A stretch of 64,000 nucleotides of DNA from the NCBI GenBank assembly GCA_030246985.1, contig CP107246.1, forward strand, positions 932,282 through 996,281. The letters run 5' to 3'. The position numbers and the translations under genes were made by a program. Positions 37,113-46,923 of the stretch are shown here, one piece after another. The notes beneath the pieces are model-generated. The model was not told where the DNA came from and did not search any database. It saw nothing but the letters and a program-made list of their open reading frames with translations. This DNA is from Candidatus Nitricoxidivorans perseverans (GTDB taxonomy: Bacteria > Pseudomonadota > Gammaproteobacteria > Burkholderiales > Rhodocyclaceae). The first letter of the stretch is position 1; each line of letters starts with the position of its first letter.

Positions 37113-37754
37113 TCAACACCGCCGTCCGGCACACTCGGACGACAGGCTTGGCGGCGCATTCCAGTTCACCGGCGGGTCGAAATCGCCATCGTCAAGCAGT
37201 GGGTTGGATTTCGCGGCGGCTAGCGTCGCGTCGGCATCGCCGCTGGCCTCGACCAGCCTGCTGCGCCGTTCGATCAGCGCGATCAGATCGGCGTAGGGGC
37301 TGCCCGCCTCGGCCAGATTGGCATGCAACTGGCGCAAGGCCTTGTTCCAGCGCGACAGGAACATCCGGCTCTCCTCGCCGTCCTCCAGCACCGAAGTGAA
37401 CTCGAGCACCAGCGGCAGGTAGTCCGGCAGCTCCTTTTGCGCGATCTCGATACCGTACTCCTTGTAGTACTCGGCAAGATCGATCAGCGCCGGCCCGCGG
37501 TTCTTGTCCTCGCCGATGAGATGGTGGGTCAGATGCAGGCTGTGCTCGGGCACCATGTCGAAGGTGCGCACGTACTCCTCCTCGCTCGCCGTCGGATCGT
37601 TGTCCGACAGCTGGCCGAGGAATCGCTTGAGCGCCGCGCGCTCGTCCGCCGAGAGGTCGGCCGTGGCGATGGCCGCGGCGATCTCCGGCAGGGCGGCGCG
37701 CAGCTCGGCGTCGGGGTAGCCGAGCAGCGCGGATAGAATGCGATGAAATAGCAT
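37113..37754 (-). CDS. narJ: Nitrate reductase molybdenum cofactor assembly chaperone
   Basis: A 213-residue helical chaperone that holds NarG for insertion of the molybdenum cofactor and iron-sulfur cluster. The motif YVRTFDMVPEHSLHLTHHLIGE is typical. ATG 37754 gives MLFHRILSALLGYPD; the open frame upstream overlaps narH and is not coding. NarJ overlaps the end of neither neighbour (10 and 21 bp gaps). Confidence 0.95.
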   Translation of the reverse strand: MLFHRILSALLGYPDAELRAALPEIAAAIATADLSADERAALKRFLGQLSDNDPTASEEEYVRTFDMVPEHSLHLTHHLIGEDKNRGPALIDLAEYYKEYGIEIAQKELPDYLPLVLEFTSVLEDGEESRMFLSRWNKALRQLHANLAEAGSPYADLIALIERRSRLVEASGDADATLAAAKSNPLLDDGDFDPPVNWNAPPSLSSECAGRRC

Positions 37755-37764
37755 GGCCGCCTCC

Positions 37765-39312
37765 TTATCGCTCGTCCGCCGACGGCGCCGGCTCGCGCGA
37801 CTCCACCGTCTCCCGGCGCCGTTCCGGGAACAGCGACTTGCCGCTGATGCCCGGAGAGGAGTCGTTGCCGAACGAGAACCCGTTCTGGCCCTGGAATCCA
37901 TGGAAGTCCTCGAGGCTCATCTCGGCGTGGCCGGTCGGGATGACGAAGCGATCCTCGTAGTTTGCGATCGCCATCAGCTGGTACATGTCCTTGGCCTGCT
38001 GCTCGGTGAGGCCGACGGCGTCGAGCGCGCGGGTGTCGGCCTTGCCTTCGACGTGCACCGATCGCTGGTAGGAGCGCATCGCCAGCATCTTGTTGATCGC
38101 CGCGCGGACCGGCTGCTCCTTGCCGGCCGTCAGCAGGCTGGCCAGATACTTGAGCGGCATGCGCAGGGCATCGCCCTTGGGAATGGCGCCATCCGGCTCG
38201 GTCGGCAGGGCGCCCTGGTCGATCGCCGACTGCACCGGCGAGAGCGGCGGCACATACCAGACCATCGGCAGGGTGCGGAACTCCGGATGCATCGGGAAGG
38301 CGATCTTCCACTCCATCGCCATCTTCCAGATCGGCGACTTGCGCGCCGCCTCGATCCAATCCTCCGGCACGCCGTCGCGGCGGGCGGCGGCGATCACCTC
38401 GGGATCGTTCGGATCGAGGAATATCCGCGTATGGGCATCGTAGATGTCCTGCTCGTTCCTGGTGGACGCGAGCTGCTCGATCTTGTCGGCGTCATAGAGC
38501 ATGATGCCGTTGTAGCGGATGCGGCCGACGCAGGACTCCGAGCACACTGTCGGCATGCCGGACTCGACGCGCGGGTAGCAGCCGATGCACTTTTCAGCCT
38601 TGCCCGATTCCCAGTTGTAGAACACTTTCTTGTACGGGCAGGAGGAAACGCACTGACGCCAGCCGCGGCACTTGTCCTGGTCGACCAGGACGATGCCGTC
38701 CTCCTCGCGCTTGTAGATCGAGCCCGATGGGCAGGCGGCGACGCAGGCCGGGTTGAGGCAGTGGTTGCAGATGCGCGGCAGGTACAGGTGGAAGGTATTC
38801 TGAAACTGCGAGTAGATATGCTTTTCCAGGCCCCTCATGTTGACATCCTTGGCGCGCTTGTCGTACTCGCCGGCGAGGTCGTCCTCCCAGTTGGGGCCCC
38901 AATGGATCTTTTCCATCTTCTGGCCGGTGATCTGCGACACCGGGCGGGCGGTCGGCGCGGCTTCCGACAGCGGCGCATTCTGCAGACGCGCGTAGTCGAA
39001 TGTGAAGGGCTCGTAGTAGTCGTCGATCTCCGGCATGTCCGGATTGGCGAAGATGTTGAGCAGCCGCGATACCTTGCTGCCGGACTTGAGCCGTAGCTTG
39101 CCGTCGACCAGTTCCCATCCACCGCGCCAGACTTCCTGATTCTCCCATTGCTTGGGATAGCCGATGCCGGGCTTGGATTCGACGTTGTTGAACCAGGCGT
39201 ACTCGACGCCTTTGCGGTTGGTCCACACGTTCTTGCAGGTCACGGAACAGGTATGGCAGCCGATGCACTTGTCGAGGTTGAAGACAAGGGCGAATTGGGC
39301 ACGAACTTTCAT
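37765..39312 (-). CDS. narH: Respiratory nitrate reductase beta subunit
   Basis: A 515-residue iron-sulfur protein carrying electrons from NarI to NarG. Cysteine clusters are visible: CIGCHTCSVTC, CNHCLNPACVAACP, CRGWRQCVSSCP (with Trp in place of a Cys, giving the known 3Fe-4S cluster) and CIGCYPRVESG with CSESCVGR. The C-terminus is slightly longer than in E. coli. It follows narG by 23 bp. Confidence 0.97.
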   Translation of the reverse strand: MKVRAQFALVFNLDKCIGCHTCSVTCKNVWTNRKGVEYAWFNNVESKPGIGYPKQWENQEVWRGGWELVDGKLRLKSGSKVSRLLNIFANPDMPEIDDYYEPFTFDYARLQNAPLSEAAPTARPVSQITGQKMEKIHWGPNWEDDLAGEYDKRAKDVNMRGLEKHIYSQFQNTFHLYLPRICNHCLNPACVAACPSGSIYKREEDGIVLVDQDKCRGWRQCVSSCPYKKVFYNWESGKAEKCIGCYPRVESGMPTVCSESCVGRIRYNGIMLYDADKIEQLASTRNEQDIYDAHTRIFLDPNDPEVIAAARRDGVPEDWIEAARKSPIWKMAMEWKIAFPMHPEFRTLPMVWYVPPLSPVQSAIDQGALPTEPDGAIPKGDALRMPLKYLASLLTAGKEQPVRAAINKMLAMRSYQRSVHVEGKADTRALDAVGLTEQQAKDMYQLMAIANYEDRFVIPTGHAEMSLEDFHGFQGQNGFSFGNDSSPGISGKSLFPERRRETVESREPAPSADER

Positions 39313-39335
39313 TTGAATCTCCTCTTAGTTCCGTG

Positions 39336-42300
39336 TCAGCGCGGACCGATGCCGGCGGGGTTCAGCTGCTTCTCCCGTTCCGGCGTCAGCGGCCGTTCCA
39401 GCCAGTCGACATCCTGGTCGGCGATCTTGTGCACCACGACGAACTCGTCGCGCTGCGTGCCGACCGTGCCGTAGTAGTTGAAGCCGTAGGCGAGCTGGGC
39501 GTAGCCACCGATCATGTTGGTCGGCTTGACCACCACCCTGGTCACTGAGTTGAGGATGCCGCCGCGCTTGCCGGTGGAAGGCGAGCCGGGCACGTTCACG
39601 ATCTTCTCCTGGGCGTGGTACATCAGCGCCATGCCGCGGGGCACCCGCTGGGAGACGACGACGCGGGCAACCGTGGCGCCGTTGCCGTTGACCGCCTCGA
39701 TCCAGTCGTTGTCCTCGATGCCGATGGCCTTGGCGTCGTCCTCGGCCATCCAGATGTAGGGGCCGCCGCGGAACAGGTTGAGCATGCGCAGATTGTCCTG
39801 GTAGCTCGAATGGATGCCCCACTTCGAGTGCGGCGTGATCCAGTTGAGCACCAGGTGCGGCTTGGCCTTGACCGCCGCCGGCACGGTGTTCTGCGACTTC
39901 ATGTCGAGACCCGGGCGATAGGCGCAGAAACCCTCGCCGAAGTCGAGCATCCACTCGTGGTCCTGATAGAACTGGGCGCGGCCCGTCAGCGTGCGGAACG
40001 GGATGTGCTCGTGGATGTTGGTATATCCCGCATTGTAGGACACCTTCTCCGACTCGATGCCGGACCAGGTCGGCGCCGTGATGATCTTGCGCGGCTGGGC
40101 CTGGATGTCCCGGAAGGTGATTTTGTCCTCATGGCGGCCGGCGTAGAGGTGGTGGTGATCGACGCCGGTCTTCTTCGACAGCGCCGACCACGACTTGTGC
40201 GCCACCTCGCCGTTGGTTTCCGGCGCCATGCGCAGCACGGCGTCGCAAGCGGCGATGTCGGCGGCGATGCTCGGCATGCCCTTGGAAATGCCCTCCTCGC
40301 GCACGGTGCCGTTGGCGATCTTGAGTTCCTCGTACTCCTGCTCGGTGTTCCAGTCGATGCCCTTGATGTTGTTGCCGAGCTTGGTCATCAGTGGGCCGAT
40401 CGCGATGAATTTCTTGTAGGTATTCGGGTAGTCGCGGGTGACAACCTTCAGCAGCGGCAGCGTCTTGCCGGGCACCGGTTCGCAGTCGCCGCGCTTCCAG
40501 TCCTTGACGCCCATGGCCTGCGCCAGTTCGAAGGGCGAATCGTGTTGCATCGGCAGCGCGACGACGTCCTTCTTGGTGCCGAGATGCTTCTCGGCGAGGG
40601 TGGAAAAGGCCTTGGCGATGTTCTGGAAGATCTGCCAGTCGGACTTCGATTCCCAGCCCGGACTCACGGCCTCGGCGAGCGGATGCACGAAGGGATGCAT
40701 GTCCGTGGTGTTGAGGTCGTGTTTCTCGTACCAGGTGGCGGTCGGCAGGATGATGTCCGAGTAGGCGCCGGTCGAGTTGAGGCGGAAGTTGATGTCCACC
40801 ATCAGATCGAGCTTGGCCGTCGGGCCGTTCTCGCGCCACTTGATTTCCTTGCACTCCTTGCCGTCGGTGCCTTCCTGGAGCACGCCGTTCTGCGCGCCGA
40901 TCAGGTGCTTCAGGAAGTACTCGTGGCCCTTGGCCGAGCAACCAAGGAGGTTGGAGCGCCAGACGAAGAGGTTACGCACGAAGTTCTCGGGCGCGTCGAT
41001 GTCCTCGTAGGCAAAGGCGAGCTTGCCGGACTTGAGCTGCTCGACCATGTGCTTGGCCACGCCGGCTTCATCCGTGGCGCCTGCCTTCTCAGCTTCGGCA
41101 ACGATGTCGTGCGGGTTCTTGTTGAAGTGCGGCGCCGATGGCAGCCAGCCGAGGCGCTGCGAGACGACGTTGTAATCGGCGAGTTGGTAACCTTTGTAGC
41201 GCGCCTTGGCATTGTCGGCCAGCAGGCCGTCCGCCGAGACCTTTTCGTAGCGCCACTGGTCGGTATGGAAGTACCAGAAGGTCGTCGAGTTCATGTGACG
41301 CGGCGGACGATGCCAGTCGGTGGCGAAGGCGATCGGCGCCCAGCCGGCCTGCGGCCGCAGCTTTTCCTGGCCGACGTAGTGCGCCCAGCCGCCGCCGCTC
41401 TGACCCACGCAGCCGCACATGTGCAGCAGGTTCATGATCGAGCGGTACGACATGTCGTTGTGATACCAGTGGTTGATCGCGGCGCCCATGATGACCATGG
41501 ACTTGCCCTTGGTCTTCGCGGCGTTGTCGGCGAACTCGCGGCCGGTGCGGATCAGGTCGGCGCGCTTGACTCCGGTGACCTTCTCCGCCCAAGCCGGCGT
41601 GTACGCGACGCTCGCGTCGTCGTAGGACGTGGCGACGTTGCCGCCGCCCAGGCCGCGGTCGATGCCGTACTGCGCGACCTGGAGGTCGAACACCGTGGCG
41701 ACCAGCGCTTCCTGACCGTTGGCGAGTTTTACCTTGCGCACCGGCACGTTGCGATAGAGCAGGCCCGGTTCGCCCTGGTTGAAGTGCGGGAAACCGACCG
41801 AGGCAACGGCGTTCTTGTCGTCGATGCAGGACAGTTGTGCCCGGATCTCGGCTTGGTTGGCGGCGTTCTTCGGCAGCGTATTCCACTTGCCGTCCTCGCC
41901 CCAGCGGAAGCCGACGCTGCCGTTGGGCGCGACGAAGGCCTTGCTGATTTCATCGTAGACGATGGTCTTCCAGTCGGGATTGTTGCTCTCGCCGAGCGCG
42001 CCGTCGAAGTCGGAGGCGCGCAGCAGGCGGTCGCTGGCGTAGCCGTCGCCGTGGGGGCGCAGCATTACCTGCATCGGCAAATCGGTATAGGTGCGCGCGT
42101 ACTCGGTGAAGTAAGGATCCTGCCTGGCGATGTGGAATTCCTTGAGCGCCACGTGACCCATGGCCAGGAAGGCCGCGGAGTCGGTGCCCTGCTTGACCGG
42201 CATCCAGAGGTCGGCAAACTTCACGTACTCGGCGTAGTCGGGCGCCATCGACACAACCTTGGCGCCCTTGTAGCGCACCTCGGTGGCGAAGTGGGCGTCC

Positions 42301-43088
42301 GGCGTGCGCGTCATCGGCAGGTTGGCCCCGCAGATGATCAGGTAGGTCGAGTTGTACCAGTCGGCGGCCTCCGGCACGTCGGTCTGCTCGCCCCAGGTCT
42401 GCGGGCTCGCCGCCGGCAGGTCGCAATACCAGTCGTAGAAGGAGCCGCAGGCGCCGCCGATCAGGGAGAGATACCGGCTGCCGGCGGCGTAGGAGATCAT
42501 CGACATCGCCGGGATCGGCGAGAAGCCGTAGATGCGGTCCGGGCCATGCTTACGGATGGTGTGGATGTTGGCGGCGGCGATGATCTCGGTGACCTCGTCC
42601 CAGTTGGTGCGGACAAAGCCGCCGAGGCCGCGCACGGCGGTGTACTTGAGGCGCTTGGCCGGGTCGTCCTGAATCGCCTCCCAGGCCTCGACCGGATCCT
42701 TGCCGGCCTTGCGTTCGGCGCGGTAGAGATCGAGCAGGCGGCCGCGGATCAGCGGATGCTTGATGCGATGCGGGCTGTAGAGATACCAGGAGAACGACGC
42801 GCCGCGCTGGCAGCCGCGCGGCTCATGGTTCGGCAGGTCCTCGCGGGTGCGGGGGTAGTCGGTCTGCTGCATCTCGAACGCCACCAGGCCGCTCTTGACG
42901 AAGATCTTCCACGAGCAGCCGCCCGTGCAGTTCACGCCGTGCGTGGAGCGCACCACCTTGTCGTGGCGCCAACGGTTGCGGTATGCGTCTTCCCAGTTGC
43001 GGTCCTCGTTGGTGACGATGCCGTGGTCACCCGAGAACGTTCCCTTGATGCGGTCGAAGAATTTCAGTCGGTCGAGAAAATGACTCAT
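39336..43088 (-). CDS. narG: Respiratory nitrate reductase alpha subunit
   Basis: A 1250-residue molybdenum enzyme reducing nitrate to nitrite on the cytoplasmic side of the membrane. The FS0 cluster ligands are His50, Cys54, Cys58 and Cys93 (STHGVNCTGGCSWK, RGCQRGASF). The Mo-ligand Asp is in the SFYDWYCDLP motif (residues 216-225), and TRTPDAHF follows. Length is that of membrane-bound NarG. No twin-arginine signal is seen at the N-terminus beyond the vestigial type, as expected. First structural gene after the transporters. Confidence 0.98.
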   Translation of the reverse strand: MSHFLDRLKFFDRIKGTFSGDHGIVTNEDRNWEDAYRNRWRHDKVVRSTHGVNCTGGCSWKIFVKSGLVAFEMQQTDYPRTREDLPNHEPRGCQRGASFSWYLYSPHRIKHPLIRGRLLDLYRAERKAGKDPVEAWEAIQDDPAKRLKYTAVRGLGGFVRTNWDEVTEIIAAANIHTIRKHGPDRIYGFSPIPAMSMISYAAGSRYLSLIGGACGSFYDWYCDLPAASPQTWGEQTDVPEAADWYNSTYLIICGANLPMTRTPDAHFATEVRYKGAKVVSMAPDYAEYVKFADLWMPVKQGTDSAAFLAMGHVALKEFHIARQDPYFTEYARTYTDLPMQVMLRPHGDGYASDRLLRASDFDGALGESNNPDWKTIVYDEISKAFVAPNGSVGFRWGEDGKWNTLPKNAANQAEIRAQLSCIDDKNAVASVGFPHFNQGEPGLLYRNVPVRKVKLANGQEALVATVFDLQVAQYGIDRGLGGGNVATSYDDASVAYTPAWAEKVTGVKRADLIRTGREFADNAAKTKGKSMVIMGAAINHWYHNDMSYRSIMNLLHMCGCVGQSGGGWAHYVGQEKLRPQAGWAPIAFATDWHRPPRHMNSTTFWYFHTDQWRYEKVSADGLLADNAKARYKGYQLADYNVVSQRLGWLPSAPHFNKNPHDIVAEAEKAGATDEAGVAKHMVEQLKSGKLAFAYEDIDAPENFVRNLFVWRSNLLGCSAKGHEYFLKHLIGAQNGVLQEGTDGKECKEIKWRENGPTAKLDLMVDINFRLNSTGAYSDIILPTATWYEKHDLNTTDMHPFVHPLAEAVSPGWESKSDWQIFQNIAKAFSTLAEKHLGTKKDVVALPMQHDSPFELAQAMGVKDWKRGDCEPVPGKTLPLLKVVTRDYPNTYKKFIAIGPLMTKLGNNIKGIDWNTEQEYEELKIANGTVREEGISKGMPSIAADIAACDAVLRMAPETNGEVAHKSWSALSKKTGVDHHHLYAGRHEDKITFRDIQAQPRKIITAPTWSGIESEKVSYNAGYTNIHEHIPFRTLTGRAQFYQDHEWMLDFGEGFCAYRPGLDMKSQNTVPAAVKAKPHLVLNWITPHSKWGIHSSYQDNLRMLNLFRGGPYIWMAEDDAKAIGIEDNDWIEAVNGNGATVARVVVSQRVPRGMALMYHAQEKIVNVPGSPSTGKRGGILNSVTRVVVKPTNMIGGYAQLAYGFNYYGTVGTQRDEFVVVHKIADQDVDWLERPLTPEREKQLNPAGIGPR

Positions 43089-43157
43089 TGCTAGCTCCTA
43101 TCGAATCGTGGCGGAAGGACGGCGGCCCTCCCGGATGCGGCCGGTTCGGCACATGGC

Positions 43158-44804
43158 TCAGGGATTCCTGATATAGGCGTTGGCACGCAGATAGAACCAC
43201 CAGTTGACAACCACGCATACGGCATAGAACGCGGCGAATCCGTACATCGCGTATTCGGGCGTTCCGGCCTTGATCTGGTCGCCGATCACCACCGGCGCGA
43301 TGAAGGATCCGTAGGCGGCCACGGCCGAGGTCCAGCCGAGCACCGGGCCGGCCTGCTCGCGGTCGAAGATGACGCCGACGGTGCGGAAGGTCGAGCCGTT
43401 GCCGATGCCGGAGGCGGCGAACAGCAGCACGAACAACGCCATGAACATGAAGAAATACTGCTCCGGCGTCTGCGAATGGTAGGCGAGGAGCATGACGTAG
43501 CCGGCGGCGGCCGAGGCCATGACCATGACAATGGAAATGATCTGGGTGACGATCGAGCCGCCCACCTTGTCGGAGATCCAGCCGCCGACCGGCCGGATCA
43601 GGGCGCCGACGAACGGCCCGATCCACGCATAGGTCAGCGCCGACGGCGCGTTCGGGTTCTTGGCGGTATGCAGCCACTGGCCGGTGGCCGGGTCGAGGAC
43701 GTGCTGGACGCCGAAGATGACGTTGATCGACAGCGGCACGGCGTTCGAGAAGCCGATGAACGAGCCGAAGGTGACGACATAGAGCGCGGTCATCGACCAA
43801 GTGTGCTTGTTGTTGAATATCTTGAACTGGCGATCGAGGTTGGTGCGCATGTCACCGAAGGCGAACGCCCGCATCACCAGCAGCGTACCGACGATGATCA
43901 GCGGCATGGCCACCCACATGTTGAGCAGGCCGAGGCCGAACGGCTGCGGCATGTAGAGATACAAGCCGGCGGCGGCGACCACGAAGCCGAGGAAATAGAG
44001 CCAGATGATCTTGGTGAAGGCGGCGGCGGTGGAGCCGATCGACGGCGACAGCGGCAGCAGGTTGTTCATGCCGAAAAAGCCGAAGAAGGCCAGCGGCACC
44101 AGCAGCAGCAGCCAGACGAAGCCGCCGTTCTGGATGTAGGTGGCGGTGCCGGACGGGATCTTGCCGAGGATCCAGCCGGAATCCTTGACCAGCGTCATCG
44201 GCTCGCCGGCAAGCGCGCCGAACACGCCGGCGGTCATCACCAGCGGGATCAGTATCTGCATGGTCGTCACGCCGAAGTTGCCGAGGCCGGCGTTGATGCC
44301 GAGCGCCGTGCCCTGCAGGCGCTTGGGGAAGAAACCGCTGATGTTCGACATCGAGCAGGCGAAATTGCCGCCGCCGATGCCCGACAGCAGCGCGCACAGC
44401 TGGAACACCCAGAGCGGCGAATTCTTGTCCTGCAAGGCGATGCCGGTCAGAACGGCCGGCGCCATCAGCAGCGCCGTGGTCAGGAACACGGTGTTGCGGC
44501 CGCCGGCGATGCGGATGAAGAAGGTCGCCGGGATGCGCAGCGTCGCGCCGGACAGGCCGGCGATCGCGGCGAGGGTGAACAGCTGCTTCTGATCGAACGG
44601 AAAGCCCAGGTTCTGCATCTGCACCGTGATGATGCCCCACATCAGCCACACGGCGAAGCCGCACAGCAGGCTGGGCACGGAAATCCACAGATTGCGGTAG
44701 GCGATGCCCTTGCCGGTGGATTCCCAAAAGGCGTTGTCCTCCGGGCGCCAATCGGCGATATCCCGACCCGAGGTCGGCGCGACGGCCTGCGATGATGAGC
44801 TCAT
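43158..44804 (-). CDS. narK2: Nitrate/nitrite transporter NarK2 type
   Basis: A 548-residue major facilitator protein. An N-terminal extension (about 40 residues) precedes about 12 helices. The nitrate signature GGGNFACSMSNISGFFPK and GLGNFGVTTMQILIP, and a second signature near GIGNGSTFRTVG, mark the nitrate/nitrite transporter family. This second, longer paralogue fits the NarK2 nitrate/nitrite exchanger type. In Paracoccus the two are fused; here they are separate genes 21 bp apart. NarG follows. Confidence 0.93.
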   Translation of the reverse strand: MSSSSQAVAPTSGRDIADWRPEDNAFWESTGKGIAYRNLWISVPSLLCGFAVWLMWGIITVQMQNLGFPFDQKQLFTLAAIAGLSGATLRIPATFFIRIAGGRNTVFLTTALLMAPAVLTGIALQDKNSPLWVFQLCALLSGIGGGNFACSMSNISGFFPKRLQGTALGINAGLGNFGVTTMQILIPLVMTAGVFGALAGEPMTLVKDSGWILGKIPSGTATYIQNGGFVWLLLLVPLAFFGFFGMNNLLPLSPSIGSTAAAFTKIIWLYFLGFVVAAAGLYLYMPQPFGLGLLNMWVAMPLIIVGTLLVMRAFAFGDMRTNLDRQFKIFNNKHTWSMTALYVVTFGSFIGFSNAVPLSINVIFGVQHVLDPATGQWLHTAKNPNAPSALTYAWIGPFVGALIRPVGGWISDKVGGSIVTQIISIVMVMASAAAGYVMLLAYHSQTPEQYFFMFMALFVLLFAASGIGNGSTFRTVGVIFDREQAGPVLGWTSAVAAYGSFIAPVVIGDQIKAGTPEYAMYGFAAFYAVCVVVNWWFYLRANAYIRNP

Positions 44805-44825
44805 GAGCGTTGTCTCCTTTGAGGG

Positions 44826-46094
44826 TTATTCGAGTATGTCGGCGAGGTGCTTGCGGCGGCGGCTCATCAAATCCATCTTGCGGACCTCGGTCCAGTACAT
44901 CCAGATCAACGAAACCCAGACGACGCCGTACATCAGCATGAAGCAGCTGGAGCGGATGCCGGTGAGATCGACCAGGGCGCCGAACATGATGGGCAGCAGG
45001 AAGCCGCCCATGCCGCCGGCCAGGCCGACGATGCCGGAAATGACGCCGATGTTCTTCGGATAGTCGTCCGAGATGTACTTGAAGACGGAGGCCTTGCCGA
45101 CCGCCCAGGCCACGCCCATGACGAACATCAGCGCGGTGAACATCCAGACGTTGAGGCCGAGGCTGTAGGTCCGCAGGCCGGCGACGGTCTTGATGGTCAA
45201 TTCGGTCTGCGGATAGGACAGGGCGAACAGGCATATCCAGGAGACCCATAGCACCCACCAGGTGACCGAGTGGGCGCCCCACTTGTCCGACATCCAGCCG
45301 CCAATGGCGCGCAGCACGCCGCCCGGCAGCGAGAAACAGGCGGCGAGGAAGGCGGCGTCCTTGATGTCGAAGTCGTATTCGGTAACATAGTATTTGGTCA
45401 TCCACAGCGACAGCGCGACGTATCCGCCGAAGACGATGGAGTAGTACTGGCAGTACCTCCACACCTTGGGATCCTTGAGCGCGGCGAGCTGCTCGGCCAC
45501 GGTGACGCTGTGGCCCGCCTTGTGCGCGGGATCGTCGTAGGTGAACAGCCAGAACAAAACCACGGTGCCGAGCATGATGGCGGCGTACACCTGGGGCACG
45601 AACTGCCAGCCGTAGGCCAGCACCAGCGCCGGCGCCACCAGCTTGGTCACCGCGGCGCCCGAGTTGCCGGCGCCGAAGATGCCCATCGCCGTGCCCTGCT
45701 GGCTCTTGGGGAACCAGCGAGCGCTGTAGGCGATGCCGACGGTGAAGGAGCCGCCGGCCACGCCGACGAACAGGCCGGTCACCAGGTAGTGCCAGAACTC
45801 GGTACCGTAGGAGATCAGGTAGATGGGCACGATGGTCGAGGCCATCAGCACGGCGAAGACGATGCGGCCGCCGTGCTTGTCGGTCATCATGCCCAGCGGC
45901 AGGCGGATCAGCGAACCGGTCAGCACCGGCATCGCCACCAACAGGCCGAACTGGGTCTCGTTGAGATCGAGCGTCTTCTTGATCGGGATGCCGATCACCG
46001 CGAACATCATCCAGACCATGAAGCACACCGTGAACGCCAGCGTGCTCATGATCACCACCGACCACGCCTTGCGTTTGTACGCCACCGAAGTCAT
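44826..46094 (-). CDS. narK1: Nitrate/nitrite transporter NarK1 type
   Basis: A 422-residue major facilitator protein with about 12 helices. GSLIRLPLGMMTDKHGGR (loop 2-3) and GNSGAAVTKLVAP, plus GGSFTVGIAYSARWFPKSQQ, are nitrate-transporter signatures; it belongs to the NarK1 (proton-nitrate symport) group. ATG 46094 is used because the next 24 upstream codons lack conservation-like features. It begins 169 bp after narL on the same strand. Confidence 0.93.
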   Translation of the reverse strand: MTSVAYKRKAWSVVIMSTLAFTVCFMVWMMFAVIGIPIKKTLDLNETQFGLLVAMPVLTGSLIRLPLGMMTDKHGGRIVFAVLMASTIVPIYLISYGTEFWHYLVTGLFVGVAGGSFTVGIAYSARWFPKSQQGTAMGIFGAGNSGAAVTKLVAPALVLAYGWQFVPQVYAAIMLGTVVLFWLFTYDDPAHKAGHSVTVAEQLAALKDPKVWRYCQYYSIVFGGYVALSLWMTKYYVTEYDFDIKDAAFLAACFSLPGGVLRAIGGWMSDKWGAHSVTWWVLWVSWICLFALSYPQTELTIKTVAGLRTYSLGLNVWMFTALMFVMGVAWAVGKASVFKYISDDYPKNIGVISGIVGLAGGMGGFLLPIMFGALVDLTGIRSSCFMLMYGVVWVSLIWMYWTEVRKMDLMSRRRKHLADILE

Positions 46095-46263
46095 ATCGCC
46101 CCCATCGATTAGCCATCCGGCAGGGAAGAAATGCCGGCGACGCCATACTAGGGATTGGCAGCGCAAGGGGAAATCCGCCGGGGGTGTTAGGCCGGCGTTT
46201 CAGAAGGGGGAGTGCCGACCTGGCTATCCGGCGCAGATCACCAGTCGTCCTCGGCCGAAAGAA

Positions 46264-46920
46264 CTAGTTCTTCTGGACTAGAGCGTGCTCGACGGCATAG
46301 ACGGCGGCCTGAACTCGGCTGGCGAAGCCGAGCTTCTTCAGGATGCCCTGGATATGGATCTTGACCGTGCTCTCCGCGACATCCAGGGCGCGGGCGATCT
46401 CCTTGTTGCTGGCGCCCTTGACCAGAAAGGCCAGAATCTCCCTCTCGCGCGGCGTCAGCTTGTCCGGCGAAGCCTCGGCGGCCGCCGCCGGCCGGCCGGC
46501 ATCGCGCAGGTTCTGCGTCAGGCGCGTCGTCATCTGCGGCGACATCACCGCCTCGCCATCGGCAGCGTGCCTGATCGATTGCACCAAGTAATCGGCGTTG
46601 ATGTTCTTGAGCAGATAGCCCGAGGCCCCGGCGCGCAGGCAATCGACGAGATCCTCTGTGTTCTCGGAGACCGTGAGCATGACGACGCGGGTCCGCGGCG
46701 CCTCCTCGACGATCAGCTGGACTGCCTCACGACCGGAAATGCCCGGCATGTTGAGGTCGAGCAGCACGAGGTCCGGCTTCAGCGACACCGCGCGCTTGGC
46801 GCCTTCCAGGCCGTCGCCGGCTTCGCCGACCACTTCGAAGTCGGGCTGGCGCGAAAGCAGTGCCTTGATGCCGCTGCGGAACAGCGTATGGTCGTCGACG
46901 AGTAGTATCCGGATCGGCAT
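46264..46920 (-). CDS. narL: Nitrate/nitrite response regulator
   Basis: A 218-residue regulator. The receiver domain has Asp10, phospho-acceptor Asp55 (LVLLDLNMPG), Thr/Ser in VVMLTVSENTE and Lys near residue 105. The C-terminal LuxR-type helix-turn-helix is LTPREREILAFLVKGASNKE...VKIHIQGILKKLGF. It lies 3 bp after narX, its kinase, and upstream of narK1. Confidence 0.95.
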   Translation of the reverse strand: MPIRILLVDDHTLFRSGIKALLSRQPDFEVVGEAGDGLEGAKRAVSLKPDLVLLDLNMPGISGREAVQLIVEEAPRTRVVMLTVSENTEDLVDCLRAGASGYLLKNINADYLVQSIRHAADGEAVMSPQMTTRLTQNLRDAGRPAAAAEASPDKLTPREREILAFLVKGASNKEIARALDVAESTVKIHIQGILKKLGFASRVQAAVYAVEHALVQKN

Positions 46921-46923
46921 GAT

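Noticed and set aside
39615-43094. 1159-codon plus-strand ORF
   Set aside because: It is antisense to narG, with His/Arg/Val-rich composition typical of shadows of GC-rich genes and no recognisable domain.
46261-46270. Palindrome GAACTAGTTC at the narL end
   Set aside because: It contains the narL stop codon and has no T-run or match to a known operator.
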